Origin: Lactifluus volemus
Taxonomy: Eukaryota > Basidiomycota > Agaricomycetes > Russulales > Russulaceae
Reading direction: 5' to 3'
Assembly: GCA_022376515.1 (NCBI GenBank)
Contig: WTXI01000232.1
Coordinates: 1 to 57,837 of the forward strand
DNA: 57,837 nucleotides
The notes beneath the pieces are model-generated. The model did no database searches. It had not been told where the DNA came from and worked only from the letters and a program-made list of their open reading frames with translations. A program made the position numbers and the translations under genes. Shown here in pieces: positions 1-12,044 of this stretch; within the stretch, counting starts at the first letter, position 1, and every line of letters begins with the position of its first letter.

Positions 1-445
1 CCTTACATCCCCTTTTCTTTCGGATCATTAAGTTTGTCTCGTCCCGTTTTCACTCTCGTCTTTCTCGATTCATCCTCGCTCGTCACAACTCCGGTCCCGA
101 CCCACGCGTTCGATAATCCAACGCGTCCACCTCTCGTCATTTCCCGATTCGATAAACGTGCCGCGGGCGTCTTCGTCGTTCCCGCGCACGTCCCTCCTAG
201 TCTTTCTCGACTCACCTTGGCTTCCCTCGAACTCGTGCTCTCCGGGTATGTTCAATGTGGGCATTCACATCGAAAGCAATCGAACTGTCAAGCTGCATTT
301 TCCATGCTGAATGAATAGGTCTATTGGAAGAGATGAAGCTCCCATGGTGAATCAGCGCATGGGCAGACAGAGCCTTAAATGACATGTGATGACGAAATGG
401 CTGTTTGGGTAGCACGCAGTTCGGGCATAGATACCTCTTTGATGC
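1..445. repeat. Dispersed repeat R1, copy A (LTR-like, non-coding)
   Basis: This segment is nearly identical to 9282-9727, with a few substitutions and one-base indels. Both copies end where the conserved 5' flank of an F-box unit begins, at the block around ACGTTTGTGAGTGAG. It is rich in CTCGT/TTCTCG words and holds no convincing coding frame; the open frames on both strands lack recognisable protein character. A diverged third relative, inverted, is visible near 36450-36625. The composition and its position beside gene flanks suggest a solo LTR or 5' end of a retroelement, but no TG/CA ends, primer-binding site or target duplication could be defined, and the left end is cut by the window. 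Confidence 0.6.
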
Positions 446-1265
446 CTGAGCTAAGACGTTTGTGAGTGAGTTGCCTTCTCCGTACTCACTACTACCTCTG
501 TGACTGCTTCTCTCAGATTCCTGTGTCTGTGTGTACTTGCTTGCCCTACCTGAACGACAAGTTGGTAACTACCATTCCAGCATTTACGCGATTACAACAG
601 TCATGGGTCTCGACAACATCAACAAGAATTGAGCGCTCAGGCGGCACCGGGGATGTACCGCCTCAAGCACGCGAAAGACCATTGTTTCCCGTGAGTACTT
701 CAAAATATCGATCGTGTGTCGACTTGTGGACAAAATTACATGTTCATATTCGGGAGAGCATGTACAGCCCTGTCCCTCCACCTATGCCATACTACGGCTG
801 TTGGGCGTAACTAGTAATAAGCGCTCTGAGAACCATCCCTATCGCTGCTCATCGCGTGGACTTTGCCTTCGATGTTCCTCTTCTCGGGGACACCTTTGTA
901 TCGTCTGTTGGTACACTTGTACTTTATACATGATACTTAATGACACTCAGAATGGATGTTGGCCTCTATCGCTGCCAGATGGGTGACCGTATTCTCATTG
1001 GCTCAGGGCTGTGGTGCACGTGCATCATGCATGCATCGTGCGACCTCAACAACACAGCCTCTCTGCGGCCCTCAGCTGAACTATCAACGTCTCTGTCAAA
1101 GAGTTCTCTTTCTCGCAGGTACGTCCAGAATCCAGATCCCTCAGTGCAATAACAGTCTAAGCTAACTCCATGGTTGCTAAGTTGAATTTCGAACTACTAG
1201 GAGTGACACTCGACAGCCCATTAACTATCCCATCTTCTCAACGAATGTTACAAGCACCATCCTCT
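446..1265 (+). other. 5' flank of F-box copy 1 (duplicated promoter module)
   Basis: No gene is seen here. The stretch is homologous to 4450-5242, 8395-9250, 9728-10545 and parts of the flanks of copies 4-7. It contains the E-box-like block and, just before the gene, a GTACGT...CTAAC...AAG pattern that could be an intron in a 5' untranslated leader. Confidence 0.6.
1014..1030 (+). promoter_or_regulatory. E-box-like block, copy 1 (partly decayed)
   Basis: GTGCACGTGCATCATGC keeps the palindromic CACGTG core, but the second half (TCATGTGAC in the other copies) is altered. It lies 236 bp before the would-be start of the copy-1 pseudogene, so promoter decay accompanies gene decay. Confidence 0.4.
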
Positions 1266-2760
1266 ATACATCGTCTGAAGGCGATTTTCAAGCAAAGAGG
1301 CCCAGGTACGTCTCAGGACCAGGGTTGCCGCTGAAGCAATCACTCACTTGGATCGAGTAGACCTGAATACTTTCCCACGCATTACAATCGGATCCCTCCC
1401 TGACAATGTCCTCCTCGACATCTTCGACTTCTGTCAAATGAATATATACGAGTTCCCTCGATGGTGGCATGCGCTGGTGCACGTATGCCGAAGGTGGAGA
1501 TACGTTGTATTTCATCGCCGCTTCGTCTTCATTTGCAACTTGTATGCAATGGAACACACCTGTGAAGCAGACGCTAGATGCCTGGCCACGCGCCATTCCT
1601 ATCATCATAAAGGAATCGCGATTGCGACACCCTCTGAGTGGAGCTAACATTATTGCCGCACTCGAGCATCACGATCGCGTGTCCGGAATCTATCTCGAAA
1701 TAACAAGTACTCTATTGAAGCGACTCAACAAAGTAATGAAGAAGCCATATCCAATGTTGACAAGTCTTTGCCTTCTAAATTGGAATTCGGCGGCACCGGT
1801 GCTTCGCAATACCTTTTTGGGTGGATCTGCCCCGCGTCTGAGCATCTCGACTTGGAGGGTATTCCATTTCCGGCACTACCAAAATTTCTTCCATCTTGCC
1901 ATGACCTTGTCGAAGTTGTTCTCACGAAGATACCCAATACCGGTTACGTTTCACCCGAAGCTATGGCCACAGCTCTATCCGCGTTGACCAAGCTTAAAGT
2001 CGTTCACATTAGATTAGAATCCCCAGCTTCTCGTCCTGATCTAACAAATAGACCTCCGTCTTCATTGACACCCATTGTCCTCCCCGCTCTCACAAGTCTG
2101 TATTTCCACGGTGCTAGCGAGTACTTTGAAGACTTTGTGGCTCGGATCGACACTCCTGCTATTCTTTCCGTCAAAGCAGTGTTCTTCAATCAGCTCGAAT
2201 TTGACATTCCACATTTCCTCCAGTTTATCAGTCGCACATATATCCCAGGGTCCGTCGAGCAGGCGGAGCTTTTCTTCTACAAAGAATCGTCTCCATCACT
2301 GTGGTCATGTGATCCACTGGGAGGGAAGGATTTCGAGTATTCTGTCTATCGAGATATCGTGTCATGCGTTGGATTGGAAAGTTGCGTGTGTAGCTCAAAT
2401 ATGCGGCAAGATTTCGCCTTTCTTATCCAATGTAGAACGGCTTCTCATCTCCACCAGCCACCTTGGCGATGTACCGCTGTTTTCAGATTGGAAAGACTAC
2501 GGGATAACCCCCAATGGCTGGAGATCTTCCATGTATTTTCGGCTTTGCAGCACATGCAAATACCGCCCATACTGGGTAAGATTATTGGATCTGCGCTGCA
2601 AGAGCTCACTGGGGAAAGTGTCATGGACGCGTTGCCGATGCTACGCCATCTCTACCTTCCATTCAGTTCCGCATCCACGCTGCAAGCAATACAGCCATTC
2701 ATTTCCTCACGCCAGCGTTCCAATCTCCCTGTCACTGTCCATCTCACAGAAATGGACTGA
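1266..2760 (+). pseudogene. F-box protein paralogue, copy 1 (pseudogene)
   Basis: This is a member of the tandem F-box family; intact sisters are about 480 aa. The F-box core is readable just after the intron (LPDNVLLDIFDFCQM, then WHALVHVCRRWRY), and the family C-terminus (PVTVHLTEMD) is present at 2760. The equivalent of the start codon is ATA at 1266-1268, where sister copy 3 has ATG. The 5' exon (1266-1305) and 55 bp intron are otherwise conserved. Homology jumps frame at least four times: near 1507 and 1553 (one base lost each), near 1845, and within about 2330-2510 where another frame carries the expected residues. It is most like copy 3: same exon-1 variant and same R1 repeat upstream. 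It is almost certainly non-functional as a full-length protein. Confidence 0.85.
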
Positions 2761-4449
2761 TTATCAGGAGTCTGGGTACTGTTGATGGGTGCTCTTCACT
2801 TCGCTTTTTGCTAGTACCTGTCTTTATAATGTTCCCCACCCCTCCCAGTGTTTACCACTTTCCCACATCAGCTCTCTGCTACTTCTTTTATTTTGATGTA
2901 CGATACACAGGCAGCACGCACTTTGGTGGCCCAGGCGAGGAGAAATATAGATCAAGGTTTTTTTTGCGTATTATGGACTGATGCCGGAAATAAACAGCCG
3001 CCCATTGCTGGCACAACTGGGCATATAATATTTGGTTGATGATCGCCACGACGAACTACTATAGTCATTTCATGATAAATCTAGCGGCTCCTAAGAACCA
3101 CGCAGCCACTTTGCTGGGCCACAAAAGTCTATTCAAGACACGAAAAAGACGGAACACAGGGGTAAGAGATGGTCGAGGAGTAGAAAGTAACGAACTGAGG
3201 CCCATATTGCTCGCCTTACCACGAACACTCCATACCCATTATCTCACCAAATTTGACGCAATATGACTGCCCATCCTCCATGAGTGCAAGGATAGCCCAG
3301 GTTGATACGTGGTCCGGGGAAGCGCGCAGAGCCTGCATCGTGATGTATTAATGCGGTGGCCAAGCATCCGGAGCGTCCCATAATCTCCCATTGCAGCCCG
3401 GAATCGATGGTGGGTGCCATTGTGGTGCCGAAGCTCCATGTTTACGCTAGAGAACAAGTCGAAAGCGTTGGTCGAGCGGAGATGAGTTCATCGGGGTCCA
3501 GTAACATCATGCACTCCATGACTTACCTCACAACGTCGGTCGGTCCACGAAACGAACAATCACTCTACTTCTCCATGGCTTTACCTGCTCGGGTTGGACC
3601 GATGATTCCTGGAATAAAGAATCTCGAACCCGGTCGCTGCTCGATTCTTAGTATGTGTAGTGGGTAACCTGGGTCAGCGCTGCTCATGCCTAGGTCGAAA
3701 TAAATCTGCGCGTCGTTCATAGTGCTATTGCTGGCATGTGGTAGAGTAGCAACTTGAATGTCTAGTACTGCAGAGGCATTACGACAAAGATATGATCAGG
3801 TAACATACGACGAAACCGTACGATCTCAGAGCCTGTATCAACTTGCGACCAGTGTATAACTTGATATAGCGTCGGATAGCTCGAGTCTGCTCGACCACGA
3901 TGGGATACTACTCAGCCGGAATTGATTAACTTACTTGAGCGCGTGCGCGGAAGGATCCCCAAGAAGTTAGCCAAAATACTAGAGTTGAGTACATGTATCA
4001 CTTATCCGAATGTGGGAACATTTCCCAATCAACACGACCTCCCTCACCACTTCATCTCGCCCTCTCGCCCTTGCTTCCCTAATACCAGCACTTCGCATCG
4101 TGCCGAACATCTCTGAGCCCTCGAGTCGGCGTGATCCCCTTCAAGTTATCAGGTCAGATCTCTTCTATCTTTCGTCCTTTTCCTCCTTTATCCTATCCGT
4201 AACACACCCACACCCACGTTGTCGTCCGTGCAATCCCATATTCACTATCACAATGAGTCGTAATCCGCTCTATCCCTGTGCTCCTTTTTTCATTTCTTCC
4301 CCTGAGATCGTGACCCTCCTCTTTTGGTGGAACCTCTTTGACGCCAGTATGTGGCATATCCACATCAAGCCTCGAGGAACAAAGTGTAAGGGTGCTCGGA
4401 ATGAGCAGGATGCCACACAAACAGCGGCATCCTCCTGAAAACGAGCCAT
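2761..4449. other. 3' flank of copy 1 and inter-unit spacer, no gene
   Basis: This is the duplicated spacer of the F-box array. Its blocks recur after the other copies: CTAGTACCTGTCTTTATAA just after the stop codon, a CACCAAATTTGA(T/C)GC block around 3245-3260, and a CTCGAGTCTGCTCGACCA block near 3880-3900. Short open frames on both strands do not persist between copies, so no gene is called. Confidence 0.6.
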
Positions 4450-5242
4450 GACGTTTGTGAGTGAGTTGCCTTCTCCGTACTCCACACTGCCTCTGCGACC
4501 GCTTCTCTCCGAGTCAGATTTCCTGCGTCTTCCGTGTACTAGGGTAGACTATGAGCCCGCCTGACCTGAATGACAAATTCATAACGACGGTTCCAACACT
4601 TACATGACCACCACCGTCATGCATCTCGACAACATCAACAAGGATTGAGTGATCATGCAGCACTGGAGGTGTACCGCCTCGAGCACGCGAGCGACCTATA
4701 TTTCCCGCGAGTCCAAGTCGGCAAGTGATTCAAGTTGTTTGATTATGTATCGACTTGTGGACAGAATTGTATGTTAATATTCGGGTATGTACGCCCTCTC
4801 CCTCCACCCATGCCACAAAGATGGCCGTTGCGTAACTAATAAGCGCTCGCGAGAGCTATCCCTATCGCTGCTCACTGTTCCTCTCACCATCGTGGGCTCC
4901 TTTGTATCATTCGTTACACTTCCAGAATGAGATGACCGTGTTCGTTATGAATTCAGCGGCGGCGCACGTGCATCATGTGACCCGCCACGCAACGGTTACC
5001 ATCATGGGGGAAAACGCCCAGTTTTTTCCGCTACACTATCGCAACCACAGCCTCTCTGCAGCCCTCGACGTCTCTCAGCTGAACTGTCAACGTCTCTGTC
5101 GAAGAGTTCTCTTTTCACAGGTACGCCCAGATCCTGACCCCTCGCTGCAATAGCAGTCTAAGCTGACTCTGTCACACTCGATAGCCCATTACATATCCAT
5201 CTTCTCAACGAACAAGAGTTACTAGGGAACGGACAGGTCATT
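4450..5242 (+). other. 5' flank of F-box copy 2 (promoter module)
   Basis: This upstream module is homologous to those of the other copies. No coding region is supported. The leader before the start differs between copies by frame-changing indels, which argues that translation begins at the conserved ATG at 5243 rather than further upstream. Confidence 0.55.
4962..4982 (+). promoter_or_regulatory. E-box-like block, copy 2
   Basis: GCGCACGTGCATCATGTGACC contains CACGTG and, five bases on, CATGTGAC. Both resemble bHLH-type binding sites. It lies 261 bp before the start codon of copy 2 and recurs before every copy. The role is inferred from conservation. Confidence 0.5.
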
Positions 5243-6762
5243 ATGCGTCATCGGAAGGCGCGTAGTATTAATCAAAAGCGACCGGGTACGTCTCATGACC
5301 ATAAGCCGCCGCTGAAGCAATCACTCAGTTGGATCGAGTAGGCCCGACTTCTTTCCCACGCGTGACAATCGGATCCCTCCCTGACAATGTCCTCCTGGAC
5401 ATCTTCGGCATCTGTCAAATGACGGCTTTGTATTTTGAGCTTCGATGGTGGCATCCACTGGTGCATGTATGCCGAAGGTGGAGATACATTGTGTTTGAAT
5501 CGCCGCATCGTCTTCATTTGCAACTTCATTGCCATGCGAACACACCCGTGAAGGAGTCGCTAAATGTCTGGCCACGCGGCATTCCTATCATCATCGCGGA
5601 ATCGAGAATGAGACTCCCTCTGAGTGGAGCTAACATTATTGCCGCACTCGAGCATTACGATCGCGTGTCCGAAATAGAACTCGAAACAACAAGTACTCTA
5701 TTGAAGCGAGTCAATAAAGTGATGAAGAAGCCATATCCAGTTTTGACACAACTTCGCCTTATTACTTGGAAGTCGGCACCGGTGCTTCGGGATACCTTTT
5801 TGGGTGGATCTGCCCCGCGTCTCGAGTATCTCTACTTGAGCGGTATTCCATTTCCGGCACTACCAAAATTTCTTCCATCTTGCCGTGACCTTGCCAGTGT
5901 TCATCTCTGGAGGATACCTAATATCGCTTACATTTCACTCAAAGCTATGGTCACAGCCCTATCCGCGTTGACCAAGCTTAAATACTTTTCCATTGGATTC
6001 AAATCCCCAGCTTCTCGTCCTGATCCAACAAACAGACCTCCGTCTTCGTTCACACGCGTTGTCCTCCCCCCTCTCACCCATTTGTCGTACCAAGGTGCTA
6101 GCGAGTACTTTGAGGATCTTGTTGCTCGGATCGACACTCCTTCTCTTATTTCCGTGTCCACATCGTTCTTCAATCAGCTCGATTTTGACATTCCACGTTT
6201 CGTCCAGTTTATCAGTCGCACACAAATCCCCGGGTCCTTCGAGGAAGCGAGGTTGTGCTTTGTTGAAAGAATCGTCTACATCTACGTTGGTCATCGTGAT
6301 CTACCGGGAGGGAAGGCATTTCGGATCGATCTATCTATCACGATATCGTGTCATGCGTTGGATTGGCAAGTTGCCGGTGTAGCTCAAATATGCGGCAAGA
6401 TTTCGCCTTTCTTATCCAATGTAGAACGGCTTCTTATCACTACCAGTTACTTGGCCGACAAGAGGACAACTAATGAAGTGTTTTCAGGTTGGAAAGACTA
6501 CATGGATAACCCTCAATGGCTGGAGATCTTTCATGCATTTTCGGCTTTGCAGCACATGCAAATACCGCCCAAACTGGGTGAGATTATTGCATCTGCGCTG
6601 CAAGAACTCACTGGTGAAAGGGTCATGGACGCGTTGACGATGCTACGCCATCTCTACCTTCTACCCCCCTCTGCATCCACGCAGCAGGCTATAGAGCCGT
6701 TTATTTCCTCGCGCGAGCGTTTTAATCACCCTGTCACCGTCCATATCACAGAAATGGATTAA
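5243..6762 (+). CDS. F-box protein, array copy 2 (intact)
   Basis: Two exons, 5243-5285 and 5342-6762, encode 487 aa. F-box proteins bind Skp1 in SCF ubiquitin ligases and select targets through the rest of the chain; that role is inferred from the domain. The F-box lies at about residues 24-72 (SLPDNVLLDIF, then LVHVCRRWRYIVFESP). The remainder has leucine-rich spacing (LPKFLPSC, ALSALTKLKYFSI, RLLITTSYL, LRHLYLLPPSAS), as in many agaricomycete F-box proteins with irregular LRRs. No signal peptide or membrane segment is seen. The start is the ATG at 5243: exon 1 ends at a GTACGT donor, and the TAG acceptor at 5339-5341 gives a typical 56 bp intron and keeps frame. In this copy only, CAG at 5326-5328 is an alternative acceptor. 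The targets are unknown. Confidence 0.85.
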
Positions 6763-8394
6763 TTGTCGGGAGTCTGGGTTAATGTTGATGGATCCTCATC
6801 AATGCTCTCCACTTCGCTTTTTGCTAGTACCTGTCTTTATAACCGATTGTCACCTCCCCACAGCAGCTATCTGCTACTTGTATTTTGATGTACGATAATC
6901 GCGCGGGCCGCACTTTTGTGCCTCAGGCCTGGAGAAATACAGATCAAGGTTGTCATTGCGTGTTATGGACTGACACCCGGGTGAGTCGGGCTGAAGGCTT
7001 CCACCGCCGGCACACATGGCCATGTAATATTCGGTTGATCACCACCACGAACTACTGAAGTCATTTCATGAGGAACTTTAGCTGCTCCTCTACAAAACAC
7101 TACAGACATTTCGCCGGGACACAAAAGTTTTATTCAAGACACGAAAAGACAGAAAGTAGAGGTAGCAGGTGGTTGAGGAGGAGAAAGTAACGAACTGAGG
7201 CCCATATTACTCGCTTTACCACAAAGACTCCAACTCTAAGATTTAATGCTCATTATCTCACCAAATTTGATGCGACATGGCCGCCCGTCCTGCACGAGTG
7301 CAAAGCTAGATTTCCCCTTCGGCAGCAGCGGGATCGCCTGTTGTCCGGAGCGTGCGCATAGCATGCATCGCGATGTATTGATGAGGTAGCCAAGCATTTG
7401 GAGCATGCCCCATTGCGCCCATAATCGATGAAGGTCGTTTGGTAGGTGCTATTGTAGCATCGAAATGCCATGCTTCCACTAGAGAAGAAGCAAAAAATTG
7501 TTGGTCGAGCGGGGGATGAGCCCATCGAGGTCCAGTAACACAATGCATTCCATGACTTACATCACAACGTCGGCCGGTCCACGACTCGGAAATGAATAAC
7601 CACTCTACTTCTCCTTGGCTTAAGTTAACTTGCTCGGGTTGGAGGAATCAAGCGCCTCCAGCTTTTTCAACCCAGTTCATGAGAAAATGACCAGGTGACA
7701 TACAACAAAACTGTACGATCTCAGAGTCAGAAGTTAACTCCCAACCAGTCGACTGTAACTTGGCATAGCGTTGGATAGCTCGAGTCTGCTCGACCATGGT
7801 GGGATGCTGCTCAGCCGGAATTGAATAACTCACTTGGACGCACGCGCGGAAGGACCCCCCGAGGTTAGAGGCAAAATACTGGAATTGAATATCGTAGCTT
7901 GTCCGACTGCGGCCCGAGGTGTGGGAACAATTCCCACTCGACACGACCTTCCTCACCACTTGGTCGTCACACCTCTCGCCCCTGCTTCCCTAATACAACC
8001 ACCTGTCACCTAGTACAAATTTCCCACTTTATGTCTACATCATAATCCACTTGGGTGTCCGTAGCATTTTGGCTTCGTGACGAAGCATCTCCGGGTCCTC
8101 CAGTCCTTCAAGTTATCAGGTCAGATCTCCCCTGTCTTTCTTCCTTTCACCCCAACCCATGTCGTCGTCCTTGCGATCCCATACGGGCTATGACAGTGAG
8201 TCGTGATCCGCTCTGCGCTTGTGCGCCTTCTTTTATTTCTCCCCCCGAGACCATGAACCTCCTCCTTTGGTGGAGCCTCTTTGATGCCAGTGGATGGGAT
8301 ATCTACCATGCCCCGAGGAGCGAAGTCTAATTGAGCCCGGAACGAGCAGATTGCCACGCAAACAGTGGCATCTTCCTGGAAATGAGGTACGACG
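6763..8394. other. 3' flank of copy 2 and spacer, no gene
   Basis: This is a duplicated spacer homologous to 2761-4449 and 12045-12980. It shows the same ordered blocks, diverged by substitutions and indels, and no frame is conserved among the copies. I see no gene in it. Confidence 0.55.
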
Positions 8395-9250
8395 TTTGTG
8401 AGTGAGTCGCCCTCTCTACTCCACACTACCTCTGCGACCGCTTCTCTCAGGTTTCCTGCGTCCGCGGTGTACTACGGTAGACTATGAGCCGGCCTGACCT
8501 GAAAAATTCGTAACAATCATCCCAGCACTTACGAGACCACCACTGTCATGCATCTCCACAACATCGGTAAGGATTGGGTGATCATGCTGCATTGGGGGTG
8601 TGCCGCCTCGAGTACGTGAGCGACCTGTATTTCCCGCGAGTCCAAGTCAGCAGGTAATTCAGATTTATGTATCGACTTGTGGACAAAATTGCATGTTACT
8701 ATTCGGGAGAGTATGTACAGCCCTGTCCCTCCACCTATGCCACAAAGATGGGCCGTTGGGCATAACTAATAAGCGCTCGCTTGAGCCATCGCTGCTCATC
8801 GCAGTGGACTCTGCCTTCAATGTTCCTCTTATCCTGGACATATTTGTACCGTTCGTTACACTTATAAAGTATGGATTTTACTTAACGATACTCAAGAGTG
8901 GATGTTGACCTCTATCGCCGCCAGAAATGGGGATGACCGTGCTCCTTATGGATGCCGCGGTGCACGTGCATCATGTGACCAGTATCAACCGTTGAGAAAC
9001 CATTCGGGGAGAAACCCCCAATTGTTCCCGCAACACTACAGCCTCTCTGTGGCTCTCGACGCCCCTCAGCTGAATTGTCAACTTCTCTGTCGAAGAGTTC
9101 TCTTTCTTACAAGTACGTCTAGATCCTAACCCCTCGCTGCAATAGCCGTCTAAACTCACTCCGTCATTGCGAAGTTGAATTCTGAACTATTAACAGTCAC
9201 ACTCGATAGCCCATTAAATATCCGTCTTTTCAGCAAATAAGAGTTATTAG
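8395..9250 (+). promoter_or_regulatory. Orphan F-box promoter module without a gene
   Basis: This stretch matches the 5' flanks of the F-box genes through the E-box block and the leader, up to the point where exon 1 should begin (...AGAGTTATTAGGG at about 9250). It then stops at a junction into 31 bp of unrelated sequence and the R1 repeat at 9282. No F-box body follows, and a second complete promoter module (9728-10545) serves copy 3. It is closest to the flank of copy 4; both carry the CAGTATCAACCGTTGAGAAA block. Confidence 0.65.
8961..8980 (+). promoter_or_regulatory. E-box-like block in the orphan module
   Basis: TGCACGTGCATCATGTGACC is a full-consensus copy of the element, although the gene it once served is missing. 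Confidence 0.45.
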
Positions 9251-9281
9251 GGTTGCCGATGCAGCGCCTCCTCGGCTGAGG

Positions 9282-9727
9282 CCTTACATCCCCTTTTCTT
9301 TCGGATCATTAAGTTTGTCTCGTCCCGTTTTCACTCTCGTCTCTCTCGATTCATCCTCGCTCGTTACAACTCCGGTCCCGACCCACGCGTTCGATAATCT
9401 AACGCGTCCACCTCTCGTCATTTCCCGATTCGATAAACGTGCCGCGGGCGTCTTCGTCGTTCCCGCGCACGTCCCTCCTAGTCTTTCTCGACTCACCTTG
9501 GCTTCCCTCGAACTCGTGCTCTCCGGGGTATGTTCAATGTGGGCATTCACATCGAAAGCAATCGAACCGTCAAGCTGCATTTTCCATGCTGAATGAATAG
9601 GTCTATTGGAAGAGATGAAGCTCCCATGAGTGAATCAGCGCATGGGCAGACAGAGCCTTAAATGACATGTGATGACGAAATGGCTGTTTGGGTAGCACGC
9701 AGTTCGGGCATAGATACCTCTTTGATG
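9282..9727. repeat. Dispersed repeat R1, copy B
   Basis: This is a nearly exact direct repeat of 1-445. It sits at the junction between the orphan promoter module and the complete flank of copy 3. Together with the shared exon-1 variant it marks copies 1 and 3 as products of one duplication that included the repeat. Confidence 0.75.
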
Positions 9728-10545
9728 CCTGAGCTAAGACGTTTGTGAGTGAGTTGCCTTCTCCGTACTCACTACTACCTCTGTGACTGCTTCTCTCAGA
9801 TTCCCTGTGTCAGCGGTGTACTACAGTAGACAATTAGCTCGCTTTACCTGAATGTCAAATTCGTGACGATCAATCCAGCACTTACGCGACTACCGCCGAC
9901 ATGTGTCTCGACAACATTAACAAGATTTGACCGCTCAGGCTGCACTGAGGATGTACCGCCTCGAGCACACGAAAGACCATTATTTCTTGCAAGTCCAAGT
10001 CAGCGAGTACTTCAAATTATCTGATTGTGTCTCGACAGAATTACATGTTAATAGTCGGGAGAGTACGTACAGCCCTGTCCCTCCATTTACGCCATAATAG
10101 TAGCTGTTGGGCGTAACTAATAAGCGCTCTCGAGAACTATCCCTATCGCTGCTCATCGCGGTGGACTTTGGTTTCGATGTTCCTCTACATCTTTGTATCG
10201 TTCGTTAGTACACTTGTACTTTATACGTGATACTTAATGATACTCAGAGTAGATGTGGCCTCTATCGCTGCCAGATGGGGGACCGTATTCTCATTGGCTC
10301 AGGGCTGTGGTGCACGTGGCTCATGTGTCATTGACATGCATCGTGCGACCTCAACAGCACAGCCTCTCTGCGGCCCTCAACTATCAAAACGTCTCTGTCG
10401 AAGAGCTCTCTCAGCTTTCTCGCAGGTACGTCCAGAATAGATCCCTCACTTAAATAGCAGGCTAAGCTAACTCCGTGCTTTCTAAGTTGAATTTCAAACT
10501 ACCATTCATCTTCTCAACGAATAGGAGTTACTAGCATCGTTCTCT
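9728..10545 (+). other. 5' flank of F-box copy 3 (promoter module)
   Basis: This is the upstream module of copy 3, most similar to 446-1265. No gene is supported in it. Confidence 0.55.
10311..10330 (+). promoter_or_regulatory. E-box-like block, copy 3
   Basis: TGCACGTGGCTCATGTGTCA keeps the CACGTG core, with a diverged second half. It lies 216 bp before the start codon. Confidence 0.45.
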
Positions 10546-12044
10546 ATGCATCATCTGAAGGTGGTTCTTAATCAAAGAGATCCAGGTACGTCTCACGACC
10601 ATGGGCTGCCGCCGAAGCAATCACTCACTTGGATCGAATAGACCCGACTTCTTTCCCACGCGTGACAATTGAATCCCTCCCTGACAATGTCCTCTTGGAC
10701 ATCTTCGACTTCTGTCAAATGCCTTGGTACTACTCCCGTCGATGGTGGATTGCGCTGGTTCACGTATGCCAAAGGTGGAGATATATCGTGTTTGAATCAC
10801 CGCTTCGTCTTGATTTGGAACTTAAATGCGATGCGACCACACCAGTGAAGAAGACTCTAGATGTCTGGCCACGCGGCATTCCTATCCTCATAAAGGAATC
10901 GAGGTCGCAACTTCCTCTGAGTGGAGTTAACATTATTGCCGCACTCGAGCATCACGATCGCGTGTCCGAAATAGATCTCTATACAACAAGTGATCTATTG
11001 AAGCAACTCAACAAAGTGACGAAGAAGCCATATCCAGTCTTGACTCATCTTCGCCTTCATACTCGGAGGTCGGTACCCGTGCTTCGGGATACCTTTTTGG
11101 GTAGATCTGCCCCGCGTCTGGAGGATCTCAGCTTGATTGGTATTCCATTTCCGGCACTGCCACAATGGCTTCCATTTTGCCATAATCTCACCTTTGTTTA
11201 CCTCAAGAAGATACCCAATACCGGTTACGTTTCACCCGAAGCTATGGCCACAGCCCTATCCGCGTTGACAAAGCTTAAATTCGTTCACATTGGATTCGAA
11301 TCCCCAGCTTCTCGTCCTGATCCAGGAAATAAATTTCCTTCTTCATTCACACGCGCTGTCCTCCCCGCTCTCACCCGTTTGGAGTTCCATGGTACTACCG
11401 AGTACTTTGAGGATCTTGTGGCTCGGATTGACACTCCTGCTATTCTTACAGTCGATACATCATTCTTCAATCAGCTCGATTTTGACATGCCACATTTCCT
11501 CCAGTTTATTAGTCACACACAAATCCCCGGGTCCTTCGAGGAAGCGAAGCTGTCCTTTGTTCGTAAAAGCGCCTACATCCACGTTGGTCATCGTGACCCA
11601 CTGGGAGGGAAGGAATTTCGGATCGTTCTGTCTATCGCGATATCGTGTCGTGCGTTGGATTTGCAGGTCTCGTGTCTAGCTCAAATATGCGACAATATTT
11701 CGCCTTTCTTATCCAACGTACAACGGCTTCTCATCACCACCAGTTACCTTGACGACGTAGTGTTTTCAGATTGGAAATACTACGTGGATAACCCCCAATG
11801 GCTGGAGATCTTCTATGCATTTTCGGCTTTGCAGTACGTGCAAATACCGCCCAGACTGGGTCAGATTATTGCATCTGCGCTGCTAGAGCTCACTAGGGAA
11901 GGGGTCATGGACGCGTTGCCAATGCTGCGCCATCTCTACCTTCCACCCCCCTCTGAATCTACGCAGCAGGCTATAGAGCCATTCATTTCCTCGCGCCAGC
12001 GTTCCAATCACCCTGTCACTGTCCATCTCACAGAAATGGACTGA
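10546..12044 (+). CDS. F-box protein, array copy 3 (intact)
   Basis: Two exons, 10546-10585 and 10642-12044, encode 480 aa. Exon 1 begins MHHLKVVLNQRDP, a variant shared only with pseudogene copy 1; the other copies begin MR(H/D)RKA. The F-box follows the intron (SLPDNVLLDIFDFCQM, LVHVCQRWRYIVFESP). The rest carries the family's leucine-rich pattern and ends VTVHLTEMD. The 56 bp intron has a GTACGT donor and TAG acceptor. The predicted role is substrate recognition in an SCF ubiquitin ligase, inferred from the F-box only. It is a sister of copy 1; comparing the two would date the loss of copy 1. Confidence 0.85.

Noticed and set aside
34..318. Open frames on both strands in repeat R1 (also 9284-9596)
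   Set aside because: Frames are short, low in protein-like character, overlap on opposite strands, and differ between the two copies at their 3' ends. They follow from CTCGT-rich composition.
5329..5341. TTG (LDRV...) as the start of the F-box proteins
   Set aside because: A GTACGT-TAG intron of about 56 bp covers this stretch in all copies, and a conserved in-frame ATG exon lies just upstream. A nuclear fungal gene would not be expected to start at TTG.
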